Source of the DNA: an uncultured Planctomycetaceae bacterium
GTDB taxonomy: Bacteria > Planctomycetota > Planctomycetia > Pirellulales > Pirellulaceae
Direction: 5' to 3'
DNA: 23,809 bases
Assembly: GCA_937967665.1 (NCBI GenBank)
Contig: CALBSZ010000469.1
Location: forward strand, 1-23,809
Shown here: positions 15,543 through 23,574 of the stretch, in pieces
How positions within the stretch are numbered: position 1 is the first letter of the stretch
Layout of the letters: the number at the start of each line of letters is the position of its first letter
Translations under genes and position numbers: made by a program
The notes under the pieces: model-generated
What the model was told of the DNA's origin: nothing
The model's database searches: none
Seen by the model: the letters and a program-made list of their open reading frames with translations, nothing else

Positions 15543-16835
15543 ATGCCCGCAGGAAAAGACAACACCCCTACCACGGCCACTCGACGCGGCGGTACCACCA
15601 AAAAGAACGCGTTCTGTTCGTTTTGCCGCAAGAGCTACCGCGATGTCGGACCACTGGTAGAAGGGCCCGGAGACGTTTACATCTGTGGCGAGTGCATTGA
15701 CCTGTGCCAGTCGATCCTGGAACAGGAACAGCGACGCCGCGGAACGGGAAAGCAGCTGTTCGAAGAGATTCCGACGCCGCGCGAAATCGTCGAACACATT
15801 GACAAGTACGTGATTGGCCAGCATGCCGCCAAGAAAGTACTGGCCGTCGCCGTGCATAACCACTACAAGCGCCTGGCCATTGGCTGGGAAGGCTCGGACG
15901 TGGAGATCGAGAAGTCCAACATCATGCTGATCGGTCCGACCGGTTCCGGCAAGACGTTGTTGGCGCGGACTCTGGCGCGGACGTTGAACGTTCCTTTTGC
16001 CATCGGCGACGCAACGACCTTGACCGAAGCTGGCTACGTCGGCGAGGACGTGGAAAACCTGTTGCTGAGACTGTTGCACGGCGCCGACTTTGACGTCGAA
16101 GCGGCGCAGCGAGGCGTGTTGTACATTGACGAGATCGACAAGATCGGCAAGACCAGCCAGAACGTCTCAATCACTCGTGACGTGTCCGGCGAAGGCGTCC
16201 AGCAGGCGCTCCTGAAAATGCTCGAAGGGACCGTGGCCAATGTTCCTCCTCAAGGCGGCCGCAAACATCCTGAACAGCAGTATATCCAGATCGACACCAC
16301 CAACATCCTGTTTATCTGTGGTGGCACGTTTGTCGGTATCGAGGACATCATCCGGCGCCGCGTCGGCAAGCGGACACTCGGCTTCGGCCAGAGCAGCGGC
16401 TACAAGTCCGAGGCGGATCTGGCGGAACTGCTGCCGTTGGCAACCACCGACGACGTGCTGGAATTTGGCTTGATCCCGGAACTGGTCGGGCGATTGCCCG
16501 TCACCTGTTCGCTCTCCCCGCTGAACGAAGAAGGCTTGATGCAGGTGCTCACCCAGCCGCGAAATGCGCTGGTCAAGCAGTACAAGAGCCTGTTTGAAAT
16601 GGAGAACTGCGAACTCGAGTTCACGGACGAGGCGTTGCGGGCTGTCGCGCATCGGGCGATGTCCAAGGGCACCGGCGCTCGCGGCCTGCGTAGCATTGTG
16701 GAAGAGTCGATGCTGGACATCATGTACGACCTGCCGGAACAAGAGCCCGGTACGAAGTTCGTGATCAACGACGAATTGATCGTGGGCAAGCAGAAACTGC
16801 TCCCCATGCCGGAACCGCAGAATAAGAGTGCCTGA
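15543..16835 (+). CDS. clpX: ATP-dependent Clp protease ATP-binding subunit ClpX
   Basis: This is a 430-residue AAA+ unfoldase that recognises substrates and threads them into the ClpP peptidase in the cytoplasm. The N-terminal zinc-binding domain has Cys25, Cys28, Cys48 and Cys51. The AAA+ core has Walker A GPTGSGKT (131-138), pore loop GYVGED, Walker B VLYIDEID with Asp196/Glu197, RDVSGEGVQQ (pore-2 region), the GGRKHP loop, the ClpP-contact tripeptide as LGF in RTLGFG, and sensor II GARGLR. ATG 15543 is chosen because AGGAG (15533-15537) lies five bases upstream; an ATG at 15525 would add six residues and lose this signal. In many bacteria clpX follows tig and clpP. Here neither is adjacent: the upstream neighbour is a small broken gene. 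An intrinsic terminator follows at 16907. Confidence 0.97.
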   Translation: MPAGKDNTPTTATRRGGTTKKNAFCSFCRKSYRDVGPLVEGPGDVYICGECIDLCQSILEQEQRRRGTGKQLFEEIPTPREIVEHIDKYVIGQHAAKKVLAVAVHNHYKRLAIGWEGSDVEIEKSNIMLIGPTGSGKTLLARTLARTLNVPFAIGDATTLTEAGYVGEDVENLLLRLLHGADFDVEAAQRGVLYIDEIDKIGKTSQNVSITRDVSGEGVQQALLKMLEGTVANVPPQGGRKHPEQQYIQIDTTNILFICGGTFVGIEDIIRRRVGKRTLGFGQSSGYKSEADLAELLPLATTDDVLEFGLIPELVGRLPVTCSLSPLNEEGLMQVLTQPRNALVKQYKSLFEMENCELEFTDEALRAVAHRAMSKGTGARGLRSIVEESMLDIMYDLPEQEPGTKFVINDELIVGKQKLLPMPEPQNKSA

Positions 16836-16906
16836 GCACTCCGCGGCCGCGGTAGCGTCAAACCAAGGTCGACCGCGGACAGGAAAACATCTCTCGGCTT
16901 GATTTT

Positions 16907-16941
16907 AGCCGGGCCTGGGACATTCCGGGCCCGGCTTTTCT
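16907..16941 (+). terminator. Rho-independent terminator after clpX
   Basis: AGCCGGGCCTGG (16907-16918) pairs with CCGGGCCCGGCT (16925-16936) in a 12-bp GC-rich stem with one G·U and a 6-base loop (GACATT). It is followed by TTTTCT and a further T-rich stretch. It begins 71 bases after the clpX stop and is the clearest terminator in the window. From here to 17114 I see no gene. Confidence 0.85.
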
Positions 16942-17114
16942 GTTGGTTTTTGGACCGTTCCCGGGCAACGTTGAGGCTTGCGGCCGGCGGCAAGTGAAAT
17001 TGCCCGCTGACGCGCCAACCCGTTCCCGCCATCATTGCCGTTGTCAAGAAACGTCACTCTAAGGTACGCTCGGCGCAGCGAATTGGCGGTCACGCAGAGA
17101 GGCACGCATCATCA

Positions 17115-18800
17115 ATGGCAAAATCACGCAAACGGAAGAAGTCAGGTGCTGGCGCTCCCCAACGGCGTCGTCCCGCGGCGCTGCGTCCGCCAAGCGAACG
17201 CGAAACCGCGTTGCTCGGCGCGGCCGTGTCGCTCCAACGCAGCGGTCAGTGGCAACGCGCCGAAGCGGCCTGCGAAGAACTCCTGAGTCTGAATCCGCGT
17301 CACTTCGATGCCTGTCACTTGCGCGGTGTCCTGGCCTTGCAGCAAGGCCAGGCCAGTGTCGCGGCGCTCTGGTTCAAGCAAGCGCTTGTTCAAAAAGGCG
17401 ATGTTGCGGCCGTGCATACCAATCTGGGACGGGCACTGGAACAGTTGGGCCAGCAGGAAGCCGCCGCCAACGCCTATGAAATCGCCATCGAACTGAATCC
17501 GGCGGACTGGATCGCCGCGAGCCGTCTGGGCACCGTCTGCGAGCGGCAGGGGGATTTCGCGCGGGCCGAGCGGGTATATGAAACAGCGCTGCAGCACACT
17601 CCGGACCAGCCTGAAATCCTGGGCAAGCTGGCCTTTCTTTACGAGACTCAAAACCGCCTCGACGCAGCCGCCACGGTCGCGCAACGCGGTTTGGAACTCG
17701 CCGCGGACGACCCCATTGCCAATCTGGTCCTGGCCAAGTGCGAGCGCCGCCAGGGAGAACAGGCGTCCGCGCTTGCGCGGCTCGAACGGACTTTGTCGCG
17801 CGACCCGCGAGCCGTCACGATCAAGGAATTGCATTACGAATTGGGGGGGCTGTATGATTTGAGCCGGCGGTGCGACGAAGCGTTCGATCGTTTCCAGACT
17901 GCGAATCGGCTGGCGGCCAGGCAATTCGGCGGGAGAATCGGCTCCCAGACGCAACACTTCCGGCAGGCGTCGGTGTTGCAGCAGGTGTTCACGGCGGATT
18001 GGGTGTCCGGTTGGCAACCCGCGCCGCCGTCCGATTTTCCACCGCCCGCGTTCTTGATCGGTTTTCCGCGATCCGGGACCACACTGCTCGAACATATCCT
18101 GGCCGCGCACCCGCAGATCCGAACCCTGGAAGAGCGTCCCACGATCTCGACGCTCAAGCTGCAGCTCGCCAACATGCCGGGAGGCTACCCACAGGCGCTG
18201 GCCACGCTTTCCGATGCTCAGATTTTGCAGTTGCGGGCAACCTATGCGGAACTCGCCGGTCTACCCAGCGCCGCGGACTCGGGAAAAACGATCGTCGACA
18301 AATACCCGCTCAACCTTTTAAACGTCGGCATCATTCTGCGAATCTTCCCGAATGCCCGGTTCATTTTCGTGCTCCGCCATCCGTGCGACGCCTGTTTGAG
18401 CTGTTTTATGCAGCATTTCGGGATGAACGATGCCATGGCCAACTTCTTGACGCTGGAAGATACCGTGGCTTTCTACGTGCAGGCCATGCGATTGTGGGAA
18501 GTGTATGAACGAGTCTTCGCACCGCGGGTCGTTACGGTGCGATACGAAGATGTATTGGAGGACATGCCCGAGGAGTTACGCTGCCTGCTCTCGTTTCTGG
18601 AGCTGCCTTGGGCGGACAAAGTCTTGGAGTACGCAGCTCTGGCTCGCGAGCGCGACAAAATTAACACTCCCAGCTACCACCAGGTCGTCGAACCGGTCCA
18701 TCAGGCCGCTCGGGGTCGTTGGCAACGCTATCAGACTCAGTTTTCCACGCTGCTGCCGCAATTGCAGCCGTTTCTTGAACGATTTGGCTATGCTGATTGA
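17115..18800 (+). CDS. TPR-repeat sulfotransferase family protein
   Basis: This 561-residue fusion starts with a basic N-terminus (residues 2-25). About five to six tetratricopeptide repeats cover roughly residues 30-270, with helical pairs such as AAVHTNLGRALEQLGQQEAA and WIAASRLGTVCERQGDFARA. A sulfotransferase domain occupies about 310-555. Its PAPS 5'-phosphosulfate loop is FLIGFPRSGTTLLEHI (Gly316 to Thr323), and the 3'-phosphate region is FVLRHPCDACLSCFMQHF (Arg421). The family transfers sulfate from PAPS to a hydroxyl, in proteins, sugars or lipids; the closest general resemblance is to protein-tyrosine sulfotransferase-like enzymes. TPRs suggest a protein substrate or partner. No membrane segment or signal peptide is seen. 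GAGAGG at 17097-17102 is 12 bases before the ATG. No PAPS-synthesis gene is in the window. The 225 bases after it hold nothing I recognise. Confidence 0.92.
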   Translation: MAKSRKRKKSGAGAPQRRRPAALRPPSERETALLGAAVSLQRSGQWQRAEAACEELLSLNPRHFDACHLRGVLALQQGQASVAALWFKQALVQKGDVAAVHTNLGRALEQLGQQEAAANAYEIAIELNPADWIAASRLGTVCERQGDFARAERVYETALQHTPDQPEILGKLAFLYETQNRLDAAATVAQRGLELAADDPIANLVLAKCERRQGEQASALARLERTLSRDPRAVTIKELHYELGGLYDLSRRCDEAFDRFQTANRLAARQFGGRIGSQTQHFRQASVLQQVFTADWVSGWQPAPPSDFPPPAFLIGFPRSGTTLLEHILAAHPQIRTLEERPTISTLKLQLANMPGGYPQALATLSDAQILQLRATYAELAGLPSAADSGKTIVDKYPLNLLNVGIILRIFPNARFIFVLRHPCDACLSCFMQHFGMNDAMANFLTLEDTVAFYVQAMRLWEVYERVFAPRVVTVRYEDVLEDMPEELRCLLSFLELPWADKVLEYAALARERDKINTPSYHQVVEPVHQAARGRWQRYQTQFSTLLPQLQPFLERFGYAD

Positions 18801-19025
18801 TAAGCTCGGCAGTCGTCGTGAAGCGTTGCCTGCCGATCCGATACTTCCCCCGGGCATGCGAAAGCCGTACACTATGGAGCAGCGGGCAGCTTCACACGCG
18901 GGATGCAAACCAGGCGGGGCTAAGTCATGATTGCACGGTCGGAACTCGGCGCGACGATACGTTTCACCGGGACTTTCCATGGCCAACCGCGTAATCGTTT
19001 CTAAGCACTGCTCAGCCAACTCACG

Positions 19026-21821
19026 ATGAACACATCGGACGCCTCTCTTCCTCGAATCCCGCTCCTGCCGGCATGGGGACTGTTGTTTTGCGCTTTGCTG
19101 GTGATGTCACTGCCAGGCTGCAGCGGTTGTCGCGGCAACCAGAACCAGACGTCGCAGCAAAAGAAGAAGGAAGAGGAAGAAAAGAAGAAAGAGAAGGAAA
19201 AAGAGAAGCCCGATTTTCAGGCCGTCCGCATGATGGTGCAGCCCACGGACGACACCATCGTTCCCAATTACGTGAAGCCTGGACATTGGACATCGGCCAT
19301 TCAGCTGATGCGAGCAAACAACTTTAACTTCAAAGGAGTGCTGGAATCGGCGATCGTCGACCGCAAAGACAACATCATCGATCTCGAGTTGACTCCGTTT
19401 CGCGTCACTTCCTCGCGCCCCGCCTTGCTGCCGAAGGGGCAGGAAAAGTACCTGGAAACCATCTACTACATTCCCGAGGCATCCACGGGCTTGTCGTTTC
19501 GCACGCAGTTGCGCAGTTCACGCGGGGGCCGCGAAATGATGCGCGACGACGAACTGGTCTCGCGCATGCCAGCGTACCAGTATTTTCTCGTCGTACTGTC
19601 GCGTTTTCCGAATCGATACGGCTACCTGCAGAATACCTACTCGGTGAGGCCGCCGGCGGATCAGTTTAAAGGCAGCGACGACATCCTCTACTATCGCGTT
19701 GTACTTCCCGAAACGGGCGACAATCGACGCATCCCGCTGCCCGCCAATCCGCTGACTTGGACCAGCATTGCCTACCTGCTTTGGGACGAGATGGATCCCA
19801 ACGGATTGACCCCCGAACAACGCGGCGCCATGATCGAATGGCTCCACTGGGGTGGACAGCTGATTGTCAGCGGACCGAACTCGTTAGATACACTCAGAAG
19901 CAGTTTCCTCCAGCCCTATCTGCCCGTTACATCGTCGCGTTCCACGGAACTAGGTCAGGTGGACTTCACCGAGCTCAATAACGCATGGTCGATTCGTGAC
20001 AAGGAAGGGCAGCCCGCGGAAATCAAAGTCCTGAAGCCTCTGGTCGGCGCTGAATTGGAATTGACTCCGGGCGCGGAGTTCTTGCCAGACACGGACAATC
20101 TGGTGGCCGAAAGGCGGGTTGGCGCCGGGCGCATCGTCGTGACGGGATTCCCGCTGACCGACCGGCAGATCACGAACTGGGGCAGCTTTGACAGTTTTCT
20201 GAACGCCTGCCTGCTGCGTCGGCCAGCGCGGCGGTTTCGTCGCATCGAACCGGATCTGCACACGGAGAGAACGCCGCCTAGCTTTAGCTGGACCGATTTC
20301 GGGCACGATCGCTTTGTCCAGGATGCCCGACTGGTGTCGACCTACCGGATCTTCAGTCGGGATATTGGCGTACTGGCCGAGAATACCGGTGCTGGTCCAT
20401 CCGCCCCGTTGCTGGAAGCGGCGGCCGGTGCATCGGAAAGCGTGATGCGGCCCGACACGACACAGGTGGCAGATAGGTTCGGCGATCATCCCAGAGTCGA
20501 CGACTGGCACTTCAACGGCTATGGCGATTTGACGCGGACACGGGGGATCGGGCGCTGGAATGACGGAGACTATGCGGCCAGCGGGGCGGCACGGCAAACA
20601 TTGAAGGACGCCGCGGGGATCTCCATTCCTCGAGCCGACTTTGTCTTCAAGACGCTGGCGATCTATCTCGTTGTGCTGGTGCCTGTCAACTGGTTCGTCT
20701 TCCGCATGATGGGCCGAGTGGAATGGGCCTGGGTCGCCGCTCCGCTGATCGCCGTCATTGGCGCTCTGGCCGTGGTGCGCCTGGCGCAGCTGGACATCGG
20801 CTTTGCCAGCAGCCGGACGGAAATAAACATACTCGAAGTGCAAGGAGGCTTTTCCCGCGGGCATTTGACCCGTTACACCGCGATTTACACCTCGCTGGGA
20901 ACGGCCTATGAATTGGACTTCGATGATTCGTCGGCCATCGCGTTGCCGTTTGCCAACCCGGACTACAAGCGAGGCGTTTACGAATCGGTCCGTGATGTCC
21001 ACTTTCGCCGCGACAAGGCCGTCGGGTTGTCGGGCCTGCAAATCGATTCCAATTCGACAGGTATGGTTCACAGCGAGCAGATGTTCGATCTGGGCGGCAC
21101 GTTCGATCTGATCACGGCCGAGAACGGCGAGCGACGTGTCCGCAATCAAACGCCCTTTGCGGTCCAGGACGCGGCCGTCTTGCATAAGGATGAAAACGGT
21201 CAGCTGCAAGTTGCCTGGCTGGGAAGGATGCCCGCGGCGACGTCGGCCACACTTCGATTCACGCCGATGACGAACGACCGGATTGAAGTTCCGCAATGGC
21301 GCAAGTCTCCCGCGACCTACACGTTTGACGAAGAAACGGAAGACACACTGACCCGCTTCGATGCGGATCAGAGCCGGACCATTGAACCAGCCGAATTGCC
21401 GGCCGATCATGCCATCCTCGAAGATTTCACGCGTTGGGATAAACCAGACAGCAACAACGAGCGAGATGGGTTGTTGGACTACCGGGAGATTCGTCAGTGG
21501 TGCATTTACAATCGTGAAGAGAAAGTGTCGCTGGGACGCTTGTTTCAATTGGCCAGTGAGCGCCTGCGGGTGAATCGCGGCGAGTATCGACTGGTGGGCT
21601 GGAGCGACGACCCCGTCCCGGGACTCGACATTTCGCCGCGTACCGCGCAGTCGCTCTTCCGAACCATGCTGCTGGTTCATCTGCAACACGGGGAACTCCC
21701 GCAACCGCGCCCCGACGTCAACCTGTACGCCGACTTCGTCGACCCCGAAAAGCCGGCACAAGAAGTACCGGATATCGACGAAATACTTGGACCGGCTCCC
21801 GCCGATGCGTCGCTGCCTTGA
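19026..21821 (+). CDS. Large envelope protein with lipobox-like signal, two membrane helices and EF-hands
   Basis: This protein has 931 residues. The N-terminal signal ends LPGC with Cys32, a near-lipobox (Pro is unusual at that place). A highly charged Lys/Glu stretch follows (about 45-60). The periplasmic region contains TPEQRGAMIEWLHWGGQLIV (about 260-280), VSGPN and GAGRIVVTGFPL (about 366-377), which look like the glutamine-amidotransferase-like fold found in GldG-type and ThuA-type proteins. Two membrane helices lie near 541-560 and 566-586 (IYLVVLVPVNWFVF; VAAPLIAVIGALAVV). A beta-rich domain follows, then EF-hand loops DADQSRTIEPAE (779-790) and NNERDGLLDYRE (810-821). No Shine-Dalgarno is evident; the start is chosen for the signal peptide. 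The ABC ATPase gene lies 74 bases downstream, so this is likely its membrane or envelope partner, as in gliding/secretion-type ABC units. The exact function is unknown. Confidence 0.8.
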   Translation: MNTSDASLPRIPLLPAWGLLFCALLVMSLPGCSGCRGNQNQTSQQKKKEEEEKKKEKEKEKPDFQAVRMMVQPTDDTIVPNYVKPGHWTSAIQLMRANNFNFKGVLESAIVDRKDNIIDLELTPFRVTSSRPALLPKGQEKYLETIYYIPEASTGLSFRTQLRSSRGGREMMRDDELVSRMPAYQYFLVVLSRFPNRYGYLQNTYSVRPPADQFKGSDDILYYRVVLPETGDNRRIPLPANPLTWTSIAYLLWDEMDPNGLTPEQRGAMIEWLHWGGQLIVSGPNSLDTLRSSFLQPYLPVTSSRSTELGQVDFTELNNAWSIRDKEGQPAEIKVLKPLVGAELELTPGAEFLPDTDNLVAERRVGAGRIVVTGFPLTDRQITNWGSFDSFLNACLLRRPARRFRRIEPDLHTERTPPSFSWTDFGHDRFVQDARLVSTYRIFSRDIGVLAENTGAGPSAPLLEAAAGASESVMRPDTTQVADRFGDHPRVDDWHFNGYGDLTRTRGIGRWNDGDYAASGAARQTLKDAAGISIPRADFVFKTLAIYLVVLVPVNWFVFRMMGRVEWAWVAAPLIAVIGALAVVRLAQLDIGFASSRTEINILEVQGGFSRGHLTRYTAIYTSLGTAYELDFDDSSAIALPFANPDYKRGVYESVRDVHFRRDKAVGLSGLQIDSNSTGMVHSEQMFDLGGTFDLITAENGERRVRNQTPFAVQDAAVLHKDENGQLQVAWLGRMPAATSATLRFTPMTNDRIEVPQWRKSPATYTFDEETEDTLTRFDADQSRTIEPAELPADHAILEDFTRWDKPDSNNERDGLLDYREIRQWCIYNREEKVSLGRLFQLASERLRVNRGEYRLVGWSDDPVPGLDISPRTAQSLFRTMLLVHLQHGELPQPRPDVNLYADFVDPEKPAQEVPDIDEILGPAPADASLP

Positions 21822-21895
21822 TCGGACCCCAGAACGAACGCCAGAAATCAAAACGACGAACCACGACCCGGGGCGAATAGCCGAAGAAATGCACC

Positions 21896-22822
21896 ATGAT
21901 TGAACTCATTGACTTTGGCAAGGATTACGGCGACTTCACCGCCGTACAGTGCTTGAATCTGAAAATCGACGCGGGAGAAATGTTCGGTTTCATCGGCCCG
22001 AACGGCGCGGGCAAGAGCACGTCCATCCGCTTCCTGGCCACCCTGCTCAAGGCCAGTCGCGGCGAGGGCATTGTGAACGGCTTTCGGGTGACCGAGGATC
22101 CCATGTCGGTACGCCAAAGCGTGGGCTACATGCCCGACAGTTTCGGTGTCTACGACGGCATGAAGGTGTGGGAATTCCTGGACTTCTTTGCGGTGGCGTA
22201 TCGCATCGGCAAGTCGAAACGCAAGCAGGTAATCACCGACGTGCTGGAACTGCTCGACCTGGCCCACAAGCGGGACGATTTTGTGAACGGGCTGTCGCGG
22301 GGCATGAAGCAACGACTGTGCCTGGCCAAGACCCTGGTCCACGATCCGCCGGTTTTGATCCTCGATGAACCGGCCAGCGGCCTGGATCCCCGAGCGCGGG
22401 TCGAAGTCAAGGCGCTGCTGAAAGAACTGCGCCGCATGGGGAAGACCATCCTGATCTCGAGTCACATTTTGACCGAGTTGGCGGACTGCTGTACTTCCAT
22501 CGGCATCATCGAACGCGGACAACTGTTGATGAGCGGTCCGATCGATGAAGTGTATCGGCGGATTCGCGGCAACCGCGTGATCATTGCCAAATTCTTATCG
22601 AACATGGATGTCGGTCTGGCCATCCTACGCAGTTCTCCTCATCTGCGCGATATTCAAGTTGACAACAGTACGGCCCGGGTGGAACTGGAAACCGACGATC
22701 GCGGCGTCGCCGAACTCTTGAATCAGCTGATCGCTCAAAACGTCGAGCTGCGTAGCTTTGGTGAAAAGGAACCGACGTTGGAAGACGTGTTCATGCTGGT
22801 CACCAAGGGGCTGGTGTCCTAA
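21896..22822 (+). CDS. ABC transporter ATP-binding protein (ABC-2/Gld-like type)
   Basis: This 308-residue ATPase has Walker A GPNGAGKS (34-41), a Q-loop region reading GYMPDSFGVYDGM in which the glutamine is replaced, signature LSRGMKQR (133-140), Walker B VLILDEPASGLDP (Asp157, Glu158) and the switch histidine in ISSHILTE. A C-terminal extension of about 85 residues (LEDVFMLVTKG) is typical of ATPases paired with ABC-2-type permeases (CcmA, DrrA, GldA and NatA-like). Such proteins power export or envelope functions. It follows the EF-hand envelope protein by 74 bases on the same strand and is likely in its operon. No ABC-2 permease gene lies downstream: the next features are a palindromic repeat and genes on the other strand. 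The ATG at 21896 is supported by family length; the ribosome binding site is weak. Confidence 0.93.
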   Translation: MIELIDFGKDYGDFTAVQCLNLKIDAGEMFGFIGPNGAGKSTSIRFLATLLKASRGEGIVNGFRVTEDPMSVRQSVGYMPDSFGVYDGMKVWEFLDFFAVAYRIGKSKRKQVITDVLELLDLAHKRDDFVNGLSRGMKQRLCLAKTLVHDPPVLILDEPASGLDPRARVEVKALLKELRRMGKTILISSHILTELADCCTSIGIIERGQLLMSGPIDEVYRRIRGNRVIIAKFLSNMDVGLAILRSSPHLRDIQVDNSTARVELETDDRGVAELLNQLIAQNVELRSFGEKEPTLEDVFMLVTKGLVS

Positions 22823-22856
22823 CTGGACAGCGCCACCGATGCGAAACTCCGCGCAA

Positions 22857-22927
22857 ATACAAGCACGCAGCGCGAGCAAGTGTATTCGGATGTAAGTAAA
22901 GCACTCGCTTTCGCTTCGTGCTCGTAT
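22857..22927. repeat. 71-bp dispersed palindromic element, copy 2
   Basis: The arms at 22857-22882 and 22902-22927 pair at 21 of 26 positions around a 19-base loop. Reverse-complemented, it aligns without gaps to the copy at 11959-12029 with 59 of 71 identical. Conserved words are GAAGCG and CGAGTG in one arm and GCGCTGCGTGCTTGTAT in the other. It lies in the spacer between the convergent ABC ATPase and metallophosphoesterase genes, 34 bases after the ATPase stop. It may serve as the transcription end there; no T-tract is present. Confidence 0.85.
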
Positions 22928-22974
22928 GCAAGCCGAACCTGGCGATGTCGAAACAACCAACGCCGTGACGTCGC

Positions 22975-23574
22975 TCAAATCGTCCATACGATGCCGGCCG
23001 GTCCCGCGTTGACAATCGGTGTGTCGCCGACTTTTTCCATTTGCCCCGCGCTTTCGTGGATATGGCCGCAGACGACCAGTCGAGGGTTCGTTTGTTGCGT
23101 GCACTCATAGATCGCTCGGCTACCCAGGCGCACGCCCTGGGACGACATGTCTACCGCTCCGTGTGGCGGCGAGTGCGAGACCAGCACGGCATTCGAGGGA
23201 CAGGAACTCAACAGTTGTCTCGCTTCCTCTTCGGTAAAGTCGTAGCTCCACTCTCCGAAGGGCGTGACCGGAATCCCGCCGCCGATCCCGAAAAAATCAA
23301 TTCCTTGAATCATGACGCCACTGCCGTGCAGCACATGTGCCGTGGGCCAGGCCGCACAGGCGGCGCGCAGTTCTTCCGCGGATTCGCTGTTTCCCGGGAC
23401 GAGGACAGCGGGAAGCGTGATTTCTTGTAACACACCGATCGTATCGCCAACACGCCGGCGGCAGGTCCCAAAATCGCCTGCACCGATCAGGCAATCTACC
23501 TGCGAGGAAAGTTCCACCAGGTGTCGTGCCGCGGCTTTGTCGCAGTGCAGGTCGCTGAACAGTAGCAGCTTCAT
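22975..23574 (-). CDS. Calcineurin-like metallophosphoesterase family protein
   Basis: This 199-residue protein has all main metal-binding motifs of the family: DLH (Asp8, His10), GAGDF (Asp34), PGNSE (Asn62), VSHSPPHG (His134) and CGHIHE (His171, His173). The usual GNH[DE] is GNSE, so the histidine normally assisting the leaving group is Ser63; this variation is known among small bacterial members. It probably hydrolyses a phosphomonoester or phosphodiester with two divalent metals; the substrate cannot be told from the sequence. No signal peptide is seen, so it is likely cytoplasmic. Its ATG (23572-23574) overlaps the TGA of the upstream gene by four bases, which implies translational coupling with an endonuclease/exonuclease/phosphatase-family protein. 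Confidence 0.92.
   Translation of the reverse strand: MKLLLFSDLHCDKAAARHLVELSSQVDCLIGAGDFGTCRRRVGDTIGVLQEITLPAVLVPGNSESAEELRAACAAWPTAHVLHGSGVMIQGIDFFGIGGGIPVTPFGEWSYDFTEEEARQLLSSCPSNAVLVSHSPPHGAVDMSSQGVRLGSRAIYECTQQTNPRLVVCGHIHESAGQMEKVGDTPIVNAGPAGIVWTI

Noticed and set aside
17090..17108. A third ACGCAGAG-like word before the sulfotransferase
   Set aside because: Only one short arm is present and it overlaps the ribosome binding site, so chance resemblance is likely.
18801..19025. A short open frame between the sulfotransferase and the envelope protein
   Set aside because: It is about 65 codons with no motif, no ribosome binding site and mixed composition.
22823..23110. Small open frames over the second palindromic element
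   Set aside because: They translate the repeat and give the known spurious words (such as TSTKRKRV); there is no ribosome binding site.
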